Assembly (NCBI GenBank): GCA_037501455.1
Contig: CM074861.1
Coordinates: 96,201,001-96,265,000 of the forward strand
Reading direction: 5' to 3'
Source: Lantana camara
Lineage: Eukaryota; Streptophyta; Magnoliopsida; Lamiales; Verbenaceae
Length of the DNA stretch: 64,000 nt
Under the pieces are notes generated by a model. That model was given only the letters and a program-made list of their open reading frames with translations. It did not search any database and had not been told where the DNA came from. Every line of letters starts with the position of its first letter. The first letter of the stretch is position 1. The position numbers and the translations under genes were made by a program. Positions 46,801 to 58,745 of the stretch are shown in pieces.

Positions 46801-47193
46801 CTAAAAAGCCTTATTTTCCAAATGAGTCCAAAACATTTAAAAAGTTGCAATTATGTCCAAAACCAAATTTTCAATTAAGTCCACATAGTTTGAAATCATG
46901 CAATTATATCCTTAAATCACGTATTTCACATAATCCATGAAATTGGTATGCTCGGGAATAAAATTCATATATCATAAATTCATAATTCACAAGAATTCAC
47001 ATCATAATTTCACTTATGGCATTTTCTTGACATTTAAATCACATAATTCATGTAATTTCAAATAATTCATATAAGAAACAGTAAGAAATAAAATATGAAT
47101 GCATCAACTAAAAAAAATGAAAATAAATACGATTACGAAAAATAAACTCACACGTGGCACAAACCTGTACGTCCGAGCGAGCGGGGTGTCACA
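43895..47193 (-). mobile_element. S2: solo LTR of a gypsy-type element (3299 bp)
   Basis: Termini on the minus strand are TGTGACACCCC and GGGTGCTACA, with target duplications GGTTT (43890-43894, 47194-47198). The empty site is seen in C3's other LTR near 61391. There is no interior. It has putative exon 45082-45162 and acceptor TTTGCAG|GTCT at 44287/44286. The canonical first donor is not found (AAGGCGAAT at the expected place near 46418). A (TA)n run is near 45551. ORFs such as 45870-46090 and 46380-46574 show no recognisable domain. Confidence 0.92.
45082..45162 (-). other. Putative LTR exon 2 (S2)
   Basis: 81 nt between acceptor TTTGTTTGTCTCAG and donor TTCAAG|GTGAGGTTTAG. Confidence 0.45.
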
Positions 47194-47944
47194 GGTTTAA
47201 TGTTTAATGGACTACGATCAACTTAAATCAGTAAGAGATCATTCTTGTTCGTAACAAGTGTAGGTCCTTTATTAATTCTACTAATTCTACATATGCCACT
47301 TGTGTAATCCCAACATAGGTCGTGGTTCAAGTGTCTATTTGGCGACACCCTTTTGAGCCTATATCAAAGATTACAGAGTTAACTCATATGAGACATCACA
47401 GAATCTCAAGTCTAAGGATTAATGAATCAAGTCATTGACCTGTGAGATATTTCCTAATCTGGAAGTTTCAAGAAACTTCATTTCCCATTTAGGAATGTTC
47501 TCACGCCGAAAATCTCAATGATGAAGTTCTTGTAACAATCACCCTTATGTATTATGAACGAATCAACCTATGCACTTATCACTCCATGAAACTGAGTGAC
47601 CCTTCAAAAGGACATAATCACACAAGCAAGTCTCAGCAGAGTCAAGGTCGATAGTCCCACTATCTGTCGGACTCATCGACTTGGAGAAGTTTCTAATCCT
47701 CGCCTATGGAGTTAAGAACTTATTTCATGTGTCGTTCCCATAACGACAAAGTTCTTAACGGTCTTATCAGATTAGGGGAGTTTAATACAAGCAAAACACA
47801 GTCAACCTAAACAGAAATAAATAAGCACATAAAAAAAGTGATTGCCTATGAACAAAATCATTTCATATATTATTTAAAGACTGTTTATGATTTCACAAGG
47901 AAATAGTAAAGCAAACATCTTCTTTAAGGGCACTATTCTTAACA
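47194..47944 (-). repeat. C3 3' LTR, right piece
   Basis: It continues the LTR after S2 and ends TTCTTAACA (minus strand TGTTAAGAATAGTGCCC), next to the polypurine tract ATCTCCCACTTGCC (minus strand GGCAAGTGGGAGAT). It keeps about 50 bp near 47295-47345 that are missing in the other LTR. Confidence 0.9.
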
Positions 47945-47979
47945 ATCTCCCACTTGCCCGTCAAAGCCATTCAGGTGCT

Positions 47980-50900
47980 AATCTAAGATCCATCTTCTGA
48001 AGATGTCCTTCGAAAGCCTGTTGATTAAAGGCTTTAGTAGGCGGAACTGCCATGTTCTCTGCCGATGTGACCCTTTCAATTTGCACATCTCATCTCTTGA
48101 TTATATCACGGATCAAGTGATACTTCCTCAAAATGTGCTTGGTCCTTTGGTGAGATCTTGGTTCTCTTGCATGAGTAACCGCCCCAGTGTTGTCACAAAA
48201 TACTGTAACGGGGTCTTTAATGCTAGGAACTACATCCAGCTCGTGGATGAAGTTTCTTACCCAAACACCTTCCTTAGCAGCATCGTTTGCAGCTAAGTAT
48301 TTAGCCTCAGTGGTCGAATCTGCAGTGGTCGCTTGCTTGGAACTTTTCTGATTCACTGCTCCGACGTTCAGGTAGAATATGTATCCTGACATGGATTTAA
48401 AGTCGTCCATGTCTGGTGCAAAGCTTGCATCACAATATCCTCTAATGAAAAGAACTTGCTGGCCTCCGTAGACCAAGAACAAATCCTTAGTTCTTCTTAA
48501 GAACTTAAGGACGTTCTCTACAGCAGTCCAGTGACCTTCTAGGATCAGATTGGAATCGGCTAGTCATGCGAAGTGCATAAGCCACATCCGGTCGAGTAAA
48601 TAGCACCACATACATTATGCTTCCTATAGCTGAGACATAAGAAGTTTTAGACATCCTGGACTTTTCAAGTTCAGTCTTGGGACACAGCTTCTTCGAAAGA
48701 ACTGTTCCCGGGCCGATTGGAAGTTTTCCACGCTTGGATTCTTTCATACTAAACCTCTTTCATATTTTGTCTATGTAAATCGACTGTGATAATCCTAACA
48801 ATCTCCTAGATCTATCCCGATAGATCTTTGGACCGAGAATGTAGGATGCATCACCAAGATCCTTCATCTCAAATTGGTTCGATAACCAAGATTTTGTTAC
48901 TTTCATGTCATCCTTCGCATTCCCAATGAAAATGATGTCATCTACATAAAGTATGAGAAATTGAACCAAAGTTTCCAATTCATTCTTGTACATGCAGGAC
49001 TCATTTGGATTTTGAATAAAGCCAAATGATTTGACCGCTTCATCAAATTGAATGTTCCAGTTCCTAGACTCTTGTTTCAATCCATAGATTGATCTTTGGA
49101 GCTTACAAATTTTTTGTTCGCTACTGAATGTGAAACCCATGGGTTGCTCCATGTAAATATCTTTGTCAATGTCCCCATTGAGAAAGGCAAATTTTCAAAT
49201 CCATTTGCCATATCTCATAATCATAATATGCTGCAATGGCAAGCAAAATCCGAATGGACTTTTGCAGTGCAATCGGGGAGAAGGTTTCATCAAAGTCTAC
49301 ACCTGGTATTTTAGTGAAACCCTTAGCAACTAATCTTGCTTTAAAGGCTGCCACGTTTCCATCTACTCCAAGCTTGCACTTATATATCCATTTGCACCCT
49401 ATAGGCTTGATCCCATCAGGTGGATCAACCAAGGTCCAAACTTTGTTAGAGTACATGGAATCCATTTCGGATTTCATTGCTTCTTTCCACTGTCCAGAGT
49501 CTGAATCTAACAGTGCCTCCTCATAAGTTAATGGATCATTATCCATTTGAGATGTTTGGTGGAGAAAACCATACCATCTCTCTGGTTGTCTAGGAATACA
49601 TTCAGAACGTCTTATTAGAGGAGGATTTTTGCGTGTATCACTCTCTGAGATTGGCTGAGAGATGTTGTTCTCCAAACTTAGCGTGGGACCTTGGTCTCGA
49701 ACCTCTTCGAGTTCTGCGATCTTGCGTTTCTTTTCTTTAAGGAACGAGTTCTCAAGAAAAGTACCATTTCTTAACACAAAGACCTTTTGTTCAAGAGGAC
49801 CATAGAAATAAGATCCTATTAACTCTTTAGGATATCCTACGAAGTTGCATAAGCTTGATCTAGCTTCAAGCTTATCTCCCACTGTCCTCTTCACGTAAGC
49901 AAGACAACCCCAAATTCTTAAGTAAGAATAATTAAGGATTTTGCCAAACCACATCTCAAATGGGGTTTTGGGTACAGATTTAGAGGGAACAAGATTCAAA
50001 ATCTTAACTGTTGATTCTAGGGCATAACCCCAAAATGAAGGTGGTAATTCAGTGAAGCTCATCATGGAACAAACCATATCAAGTCGGGTTCTGTTCCGTC
50101 TATCCGAAACTCCATTCAATGAGGAGTTCCCGGAGGAGTCCACTGAGAGATAATTCCATTATCTCTGAGATGACTAAGGAATTCGTCACTCAGATACCCG
50201 CCATCTAGATCAGATCGAAGTACCTTAATCTTGTGACCAATTTGGTTCTCAACCTCCTTTTGAAATTCCAAGAATTTATCAAAGGCTTCAGATTTATACT
50301 TGATTAAGTACACATAACCAAAACGACTAAAGTCGTCTATGAGGTTACGAAATACTGATGATTGTTTCTGGTACTTACACTAAGTGGTCCATAAACATCA
50401 GTATGGATTAAATTCAATACTTTAGTGGCACGTTCCACTTTACCTTTAAAAGGAGTTTTGGCCATTTTTCCTTTAAGACATGATTCATAATGAGTTAACT
50501 CTTTAAGTTCATTATCATAGAATGATCCTAAATTAGTTAACTTACCAATCCTATCTTTAGAATTATGCCCTAAAGGAGTGTGCCATAAAGAAGCCGAGAT
50601 CTTGTCATCTCTTTTGAGTTTGTTTAATTGTTGTATATTCAAAATATTATTGGCTTTAGTTGTATAAAGTCTATTTGATAATGTACCAAGCAAAACGGAA
50701 GTTTTATTCTTCTTAAGATAAAAGTTTCCATTTCTAGAGAAAGTCTCATATCCTTCACAATCTAATATTGGAATGGAAATAATATTACGAATAACAGAAG
50801 GTACATAAAGGACTTTGTTCAAAACTAAAGTAAAGACACCTAAATCTAATCTGCACGTCCCAGTGGCTTGGGCTTGAAGGCTTGATCCATTCCCAACCTT

Positions 50901-51710
50901 CAAGACGCATTCTCCTTCTTCAAGCTGTCGGACCTCATTTAGCATCTGTACATCATTACAGATATGAGCTCCACAGCTGGTATCAATTACCAAGAATTAG
51001 AATCAATAGATAGATTTACTTCAACAATAAACGCACCTTTCTTTAGAGTATCCTTGTACGCTTAGTAGTTCCTCTTCTAATGCCCTTCCTTGCCACAATG
51101 GTGGCAAATGTCCTCTGTCTGATCCTTTCTCTTCCTGACCTTTCTCTTTTTAACCCCTCCTTCGTGTTTAAGAGATCCCATCTTCTTGGGAACTTTCTTC
51201 CCTTTGCCTTTAGAAGGCCTAGAAGAGGAAGTGACCATAATTACTTTGTGATCCTTCTTGATCATGTCTTCAATAGCCACAAGCTGATTAATCAACTCAG
51301 CTACATTAGCATGAGGATGATTCATGTTGAAGTTTAGCACAAAAAGATTGAATGATGGTGGAAGCGATGCGAGCAACAAGTTCACAATGAGTTCTTCACT
51401 CAGTGTCATCTCCATGGAGGTCAGTTTCTTGTTCAAAGCAAGGACCATGCTCATGGACACTTGTACCTTCTTTCATTCTGAGATGAGAGAGCTCCTTAGA
51501 AGTGTTGTACCTTAGAACACGCTTTTTGGTGTGGTATAATTGCTCGAGATGGTCATAAGTCTCCCAAGCGTTTTCCATAGACTTGTGTTGCCTTTGCATG
51601 TCCGGAGACATGTTGGCCAACATGAGACAACGGGCTTGAAGATTATCTTCAGACCATTTTCCAATCGTCTCTCTTTCAGCCTGAGTTGGAGCCTTGCCTT
51701 CAGTGACAGG
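47980..51710 (-). pseudogene. gag-pol: C3 gag-pol, main part, decayed
   Basis: Colinear with C2 Gag-Pol on the minus strand but spread over at least six frame changes: open pieces at 51728-51396, 51460-51077, 50993-50337, 50313-50116, 50143-49166, 49152-48760 and 48482-48090. An in-frame stop splits 49152 and 48747. Recognisable parts are: Gag; a knuckle start CHHCGKEGH; a protease site read as DTSCG; the integrase zinc and catalytic regions with NGVSDRRN in place of the usual Glu-containing NGVxER motif, i.e. the catalytic Glu is replaced by Asp; RT with YVDD (near 48930); RNase H (GYCDASFAPDMDDF). C2 keeps all of these residues. The copy is dead. Confidence 0.92.
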
Positions 51711-53060
51711 CTCTCTGTGACGCCCCAACTTTTCGGACGTAAAGGTATGACGTATGTGTTTACAAATTTGCGCAAAATAATTGCCTTTACTTGTTTTATA
51801 TTTAATTTTATTATAAATTTTTATTATTTTATTTTATTATAATTTATTTTAATTCAATATTATTTTAAAATAACTTGTATTTTAAGTATATATATATTTA
51901 TATTTCGTTAATTGTTGTTAATTTAATAATTAATGTTAATTAAGTGTTATGCTAATTAATCATGCTTAACCATATTAATTAATTTATTCAAATTTAATCG
52001 TTGACTTTAATATATGTTTGAATTTAATTTCATTTATTTGGCTAATTCATGAATTCTTTGAAAATGTGCATCGTTCTTATATGAAATGATATCGAAATAT
52101 CGTGCAATTGTAATATGGCGTAAATATGTGTGTTATGAACATGTCTATATGCTCGGTTTATGTTTTCGAATTCATTTGACATGTTAACGAATTTAATTTG
52201 AATCGTGGAACCAAATCGGGGGCTAACGAGCACTTAGCGAACCCTTGGTTCCGAATTTAATATCTTGAGCTAGGAAACCCGGATTCGAGTTTTGTCAACT
52301 TCGCTGAACTCGTAACAAAAATTAGAGTTTAGTAAATGTAGCCTTATATTTTTCCAGAATCATTTCAACCTTCGAAATCCAACCGAAAAACCCACACGGC
52401 GCCAAAACTGCCACATTTCACCAAAATAGTCATATCTCTTACCATACTTGACCAAATTAACCATGGTTTGAACCTATGGGACCCTAACTGAACCATCTAG
52501 CTGATCATTATCCTCCCCAACTGAACTACTCTCTCTTACCTAGAGAAATTCAGCCATCTTTCCCTTGTTTTCTAGAAATCCCGTAGCTCAAGCAAACCTC
52601 TTGAGATTCAAGCTCAAATCTCTTCCAAACCTCCATTAATCCACAAGGTAAGCTTGGTTATGTTATGTAAATCCTTTATGAGTCATTTTCATTCATTCAT
52701 CCCTAAATCTGAGCATGATTTCATGAGCTTATGGCAGAATGGATATATAGATTTAGGTTTTGAGTTTTTGGTTGATCTCTTCCAATCCTTGAGCTTTTTG
52801 GGTGATTCCAAGCATGAAAATGATTGTCTTGATCTCTTCTTGGCATTTATGGTAATGTATTAGCTGGTAGTTGAAGCATTCATGAGCTATCATTAATAAC
52901 ATATTGAAGGTTGATGGTGTTGTTCTGTTTTTCGGCTAGTACCTGCGTCAGTTTCTGCTGCGTTTGAGGGGTGTTTGAGGCTTGATTTTGTTGAGTTTTA
53001 TTGTCTATTTAATGTCCTTACTTACCTGATCTTTTTGGAGCAAAAATTCTGGAAATTATG

Positions 53061-53110
53061 GGTAGCGGCCGCTACCATCTCATGAAGAAAATGGGTCGCG
53101 GCCGCGACCC
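53061..53110. repeat. Two perfect NotI-core palindromes in S3
   Basis: GGTAGCGGCCGCTACC (53061-53076) and GGGTCGCGGCCGCGACCC (53093-53110) are perfect 16- and 18-bp palindromes 16 bp apart, in AT-rich surroundings. They lie in the presumed first LTR intron. Confidence 0.85.
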
Positions 53111-53764
53111 CTGTTTTTTCTGAAAAATTTCCAGTTCGACTTTGCTGTGTGGTGTTTAAACTGTAACTCTAATTTCCTTTCCTTACCTGCATGCATGAAT
53201 TTGGACGTGTAAATATATATGTATATATATAGCATTTCATGCATGAATTGTAGTTTAATTGATGGAGTGCATGCATGCATAAATGGTAAAATTTTCATTT
53301 TAATATGTGCATGCATGCTATTCATGCACCTACGTGCATTATATATATATATATATATATTAATATTAAGTCTAAGTAATGATATATATATATATATTTA
53401 ATTATGGTTTAATTTGTTTTAAATTTTAGAATTTAATTGTTATTTATTTCATGTTTTATTTAATTTCGATCTTTAATTGAAAGTAATTAATTGCCTATTT
53501 TCTAATTATAAATGCAATATATTACGTGTTATGATTATTAAATGGAATTTTAGATTAATTGATATGCATTATGAATGTTATGAATTTATGAATTTGAATG
53601 AAATATATGAACGAATGGTTTGATTATATGCTTTAAATTCCTTAATAGTGCACATGAACATTTTTATGATATAACATGATCTTTCATGCATTCATATCAT
53701 GATCATTTCATTGCCGAGCGTCTTAATTGGTCATTTTGAGTCTCACTTTACCTTTCTTGCACAG

Positions 53765-53829
53765 ATTTTGATCCCGTTGGAGACCAGGCCAATCCTTGAG
53801 GCTTTCGTATCTTCTTTTGTCAGTACAAG
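53765..53829 (+). other. Putative LTR exon 2 (S3)
   Basis: 65 nt between acceptor CCTTTCTTGCACAG and donor GTACAAG|GTGGG. Confidence 0.45.
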
Positions 53830-54977
53830 GTGGGTTTTTCTACTATTTAGATAAAAAGACCCAATATATCCTTATGTGCAAAGTTTTATCCAAAGTTAGA
53901 GTTATCTATTTATATAACGAGTCACTTTCGGGTAAATGATTTCGAACGTATAATCCCTTTTTCTTTTAATATCCTACCGATTGTTTTGGCGAGTATTGAT
54001 TGATTGCACTGATTGGGGCCCCGGGTTCTTGGTGTGAGTGGCTATCCGAGGAAGCATGGGCTGACGGTGATCCCTCACGCTAGTTCCCACCAAACTACAG
54101 CGGTACCGAACCTCGTCAGGAGATTGGCGGGGAAAGGGAGCTGAGTGCCATCTGGGGAGTCATGTAACCCCTTTTGTCCAATGATTGGGTGGCCGGGTCT
54201 TGCAAACCCGTCCACCAACCCGGAGGAAGAAGGTGTATATGACCGATTGAATAGAATCGATTGATTGTGCACAAAAGAATGATATGCATGAAAGACTTAA
54301 TGAATGAATGATTATTGAATTACACATGGTGTTGGTTGGAGTTGACGCAGCCCACTCGCCGGGCCACTAATGACCTATTGTAAAATTGATCATTATAATC
54401 CCTTCCGATGATTCCTCTATTTTACCTACTTGGGAGCCGTTTCTAAAACCTCGCTTGGGATTATAATTTGCATGTGATTGTTTAAATTCCGTTATATATT
54501 ATATTTATGCCAATGTTTTATACCCACCAGTCCCTTTTGGACTGAACCCGTTTGGTTTTTTAGCTGTTTTGTGCAGGTGTCGAGGGAGCTAAGTGGGAAT
54601 ACGAGTCCTAGGTCTTGCATTCGTCTCTAGCTCTGTATTTTTGGTCTTACACTTGCATCTCACACTTTTGATTATTGTATATGGATGTTATATTGGAGCG
54701 TACTTGTTTTGGGCCATGATGGCATGCGATGATGTATATGAACTATTTTTGGAGCTCACATGCTCATGGTATATATATATGATATGCTTTGTTCACTTAT
54801 TGCTTCCGCTTTAATGATTTTCTCTGATTCGTATGGTTTAAGGGTTAGCCCGCCTAGCATAGAGTGTGTGTATGTCCCAATTCGCCGTGGTTTGGCTCGG
54901 GTATGGATCGTCCATTTCATATTCGGTGGGTCTCGGTGCGGGGGATGTGACACCTTGCGCTCGGGTGTTACACTCTC

Positions 54978-55106
54978 CCTCGAAGAGAACATATCTTCTC
55001 TTTCAGAATCTAAAACGATCTTTAGATTCCGAAGCCAATCAGAGTAATTGGGCCCCGTCAACTTGTTTGATTCGAGGATGGATACCAAAAGGTTTTTGGT
55101 TGCCAT
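54978..55106 (-). pseudogene. gag-pol: C3 gag N-terminus, separated by S3
   Basis: The start at 55106 reads MATKNLLVSILESNKLTG and continues through DWLRNLKIVLDSE, almost the same as C2. The frame is lost within about 45 codons. S3 then separates it from the rest of gag. Confidence 0.9.
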
Positions 55107-56786
55107 TTTAATTGTAGAGAATCACAGAACTACAACCTAAATGGAAAAACAGAGGAATCATGAGCATGCTGAATAATAACGATTACATATTATCAAGGTC
55201 TTTAGAAATATTTTCTCCCACTGTTTTTAGAAAGTCTAGAAATCCCAACGACTTTAGAAGAAACTTATTTTTTCAATAGGTACTAGGATCCCAAGCATTC
55301 TTAGTTTCGGACCCACGACTCATGAGACATCCAAAGGTCTAAGAATCTTTAGGTAGGTATGAAATGTCGATTCCATCTCCATGGAATTCCTAGTAATATT
55401 TTTGCATCACTAGTCTTTCAATCATAGACCCACGACTCGTGAGACATCCATATCTACTTTAGTGTTGAGCAGGACCCATCAATCATAAGATCTTGACCAA
55501 ACTTAGTCTGGAACGACCCACGACTCGTGAGACATCGCCCATTCTAAAATGGTCAAGGAATATTAATTATTTAAAATAATTAATCAGGAAACTAAGAGTT
55601 AATGAGCTACACTAATTACCCCACGACTCGTGAGACAGCAATTAGTTTCACTTATTAAGTCCTAAATCCTATTAATGGAATGCTAGGGATTTTATTACTG
55701 TGATAAAGTACCTATTTATTCGAAATTGCTCAATATTTAATAAAGGGATTTTCGAATGACCTCACCAACATATAATGTTATCCAAATTTTAATTGTCTTG
55801 TTAATGCAGTTTCACAGAAAGTGCATCACAGAAGCAATTAGCAGATAACATGTCCTAGCATGATACTAATTATGTGAAGATCATGGGTATCCTATCTTAT
55901 ATATGATTATCGGAGCCACCCCAAAATCACTAGTTCTAACATTCATGCCACATAAGACAGTTCATATCACATAGGGTTACAGGATTTAATGGAAAAACGC
56001 CCTATCTATTACATTTAATAGAAACCCTCCTAAACATTTTGAGGGGTTTTCTTATGGCCACCGTTCTTCAAGTGCTGTTGGTGATCCTTCTTATTCCATG
56101 GGTGCTTGTCTCCAAAATGAAAATAAAACCTCACTTCCTAAGTTCTACTCTCTTTACATAAAGTTATATGGCTCAATTTTCATATTGGCCATAGATAAGT
56201 ACAAGGGGCACACCCCGGCCCAAAAACAATAATAAGAAAAGCCACATAATAAACACATAACGGTACGTACATAAGTAGGGCTCCAACCCTAATTGAAAAC
56301 GCGCAACTATGGGGCTCTGACCCCAATTGAAATCATCCATGTGCAGAATTTATAACCATACATAAGGCTACCCCATGATCACCCAAACTAGCATGATTCC
56401 GCTTGGATTTAAATTTATCAATTAAATTTAAAATTCCCTTGACTTCAAGTTACAACTAACTTAAGTAATTTGAATATTAGTTCATTATTCAAGAATTTAT
56501 TCAAAATCAAACTTCGGATCATGACAAAACGACAATTAATTCAAAATTAAATTTTTATCAAAAATATCATTCAAAGTGATATTTAATATTTTCTCAAAAA
56601 ATTAGAACTCGACTTTAAATCATAAAAATCCCAAATTTTATAACTATTTCAAAAATAATTTTATAAACTTAAAATCATATTTTAAAATAAAATCAGATTT
56701 TCGGAAAATGGGATTTTATCGAAACCGAAAACACGATACGAAAAGGTATCCCGGGACAGCCCAAGCGAGGTGCGCAGGACGCCTAG
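55107..56786 (-). other. C3 leader, part next to gag
   Basis: Untranslated leader homologous to 17900-19581 of C2. Recognisable blocks include the segment near 56275-56345, which matches inverted 18305-18360. No gene is seen. It carries four inverted CGAGTCGTGGG motifs and, at its right edge, the start of a GC-rich island. Confidence 0.8.
55311..55638 (-). repeat. Four spaced CACGAGTCGTGGG motifs in C3 leader
   Basis: On the minus strand, copies lie at about 55330-55311, 55449-55428, 55536-55516 and 55638-55620, each reading GTCTCACGAGTCGTGGG or close. Three of the four contain the perfect interrupted palindrome CACGA-G-TCGTG; the leftmost reads CATGAGTCGTG. Confidence 0.88.
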
Positions 56787-57870
56787 TATAGCATCCGGAA
56801 CGCTAGGTAGCCACATCCCCCGCACTATAGTTCAATTCACATATGGAAGGAACACCCATACATGAATCAAACCTATAGCGAAAGGGAGACAATAAAAAAA
56901 ATATATCACTAGCTAGGCGGGACTAACCCTTAAATAAATACCAACATGCATAGCAATAAACGGAAGCATAACAATATACATTCACTTTATTACTCATTTT
57001 CCGTTTTATGCCAACATTTCCAAAATTACATATCCAACTTTCAAGTACAAGTTATAATATAATAAATACCCAAAACAATTCATAAGAACTAGGAATATAT
57101 CAATAAAATACATGGAACATGAGACTGACAATGCTAGACCCAAAAGAAACAAAACTCGACTCAATCCAACCTAGCACTCAACCTGCAATACCTGAAAATA
57201 TGAGGTGTCAGTCTATGAAAGACTGAGTGAGGGGTTTAAATAATTATAAGCGCACATATCATGCAAGCTATAACCTCGGGTAAGATTTTATAGGAAGCAC
57301 AATATAAGTTCGAGAATAGAAGGAATTCTCGCCCGAGATTACAACTGAACCAATTTAACAATTCATTTAATTATCAATTCAATACGTGGCGAGTGAGGGC
57401 GTTCTCCAACCTTACTCCAAAAGTGTATAATCATGAACACTTCCATTTTTCAAGTGAGCATGCAAGTTATTCATGTGCAATCAAATAGTAGTTTCATGAA
57501 CCCTTTTTCCTTCGGGTGATGGCGGGCTTGCAAGACCCAACCATTCAATCATGGTGTACGTCGGGAACATGACTCCCACGCACGGGATTTCTTCCTCCAC
57601 CAAACCTGGTGGTGGATTCGGAGGTGATCCCAAAATGGTGAGGATAGTGCAAGAGTTACCCGTCAACCTGTGCTTTCCTGGTTGGCTGAGTAAACTACCC
57701 TCGGGCCCCATGTAAACATGCTTTACTCGCCCAATCAATCAATCTGTTCAATCATGTCATGAAATCATGTAAAATCCATAAAGTTTCAAAACTATAGATA
57801 TATAGATACTTTTGGTCGAAAACGTCACATAGGGTTATACGGGATCTATATATCTAGAAATAAACCTCAC

Positions 57871-57945
57871 CTGACGAGTGACGGAACAAGACAAGGATAC
57901 AAGAAAGTGCCCCAAAAGATCAATGATCTCCGCCCTGGAGAAAAA
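57871..57945 (-). other. Putative LTR exon 2 (S4)
   Basis: 75 nt between acceptor CCTTTCTTCTTCAG and donor CTCGTCAG|GTGAGGTTTA. It contains CTCCAGGGCGGAGAT, nearly identical to S1. Confidence 0.5.
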
Positions 57946-58647
57946 CTGAAGAAGAAAGGAAATAACAGGAACTCGTGAGACGAGACTTAATATGAAACCA
58001 AGTATGACGCACGACCATGCTCGTGTAAATAAATAAAACTAGCAATCAAGTGGCACTTAGCATGTATGAGAACCAATTAATACCTAAAAGATGAAATAAA
58101 TCTCAAGGATTCACATATTCATATCGTTCAAACATTTCAAGTTCAATTCGTAGGGCATGAAGTCTCACAACCATGTTTGAGCAATTAAGTACTAAGAAGT
58201 GTTACATAGGAGTATAATTATCAATTAACCAAGCATATAAATCATATAAGTCACATATGGGAGCCAAGGAAGTATAAGGATTTCAATAAGATGGGTTTTG
58301 GTGAAGTTGGGCAAAAACTATCAATTTTCGGAAATGCACCCACTGTAGAAAAACTAGAATTACTTGAGTTCTAAAAGTTGGAATTGAGTTTTTCTTGTTT
58401 GGTACAAAACTAGACACAAAGATCTTTTCGGTGATATATGGCTCGTATTTTAGTTCAAAGTGAGCAGGAAATGGCAGAAGCTTGAATTTGGGTGAAGGCA
58501 GTTTCCCGGCGAAGTGGCGACACCAAAAATAATTAAGAATATCTCACAAATGAAAAGAGATATTGAGTTGATTCCAATTGGACGCTATTCTAGACTTCAA
58601 GAGGGTTCCGTTGGTTCAAACATCAGGTCAATCTGAGTTCGGACAAG

Positions 58648-58745
58648 GGTATCGCGGCCGTGACGAAATTACACTGGAAATCAGTTGCGGCCGCGACTGA
58701 AAATTAGCCAACTTTCGAATTGTTGGTCGCGGGCACGACCTTCAA
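58648..58745. repeat. GC-rich near-palindromes in S4
   Basis: Examples are AGTTGCGGCCGCGACT and GGTCGCGGGCACGACC, each palindromic with one or two mismatches. They are in the same LTR position as the palindromes of S3. Confidence 0.7.

Larger units (their letters stand above)
51716..54972 (+). mobile_element. S3: solo LTR of a gypsy-type element (3257 bp)
   Basis: Termini are TGTGACGCCCC and GGGTGTTACA, with target duplications CTCTC (51711-51715, 54973-54977). It interrupts C3 gag. There is no interior. It resembles S1 in opposite orientation (for example 52440-52480 against 29100-29165). Signals: donor CCACAAG|GTAAGCTT at 52647/52648, exon 53765-53829, acceptor TTTTGTGCAG|GTGT at 54576/54577. 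It has two perfect palindromes at 53061-53076 and 53093-53110, (TA)n runs at 53341-53361 and 53380-53400, and the invariant GTGCGGGGGATGTG near its right end. Confidence 0.93.

Noticed and set aside
43895..47193. S2 as a TRIM or DNA transposon
   Set aside because: The TG...CA ends, 5-bp duplication, LTR-type signals and size fit a solo LTR. No PBS, PPT or long terminal inverted repeats were found.
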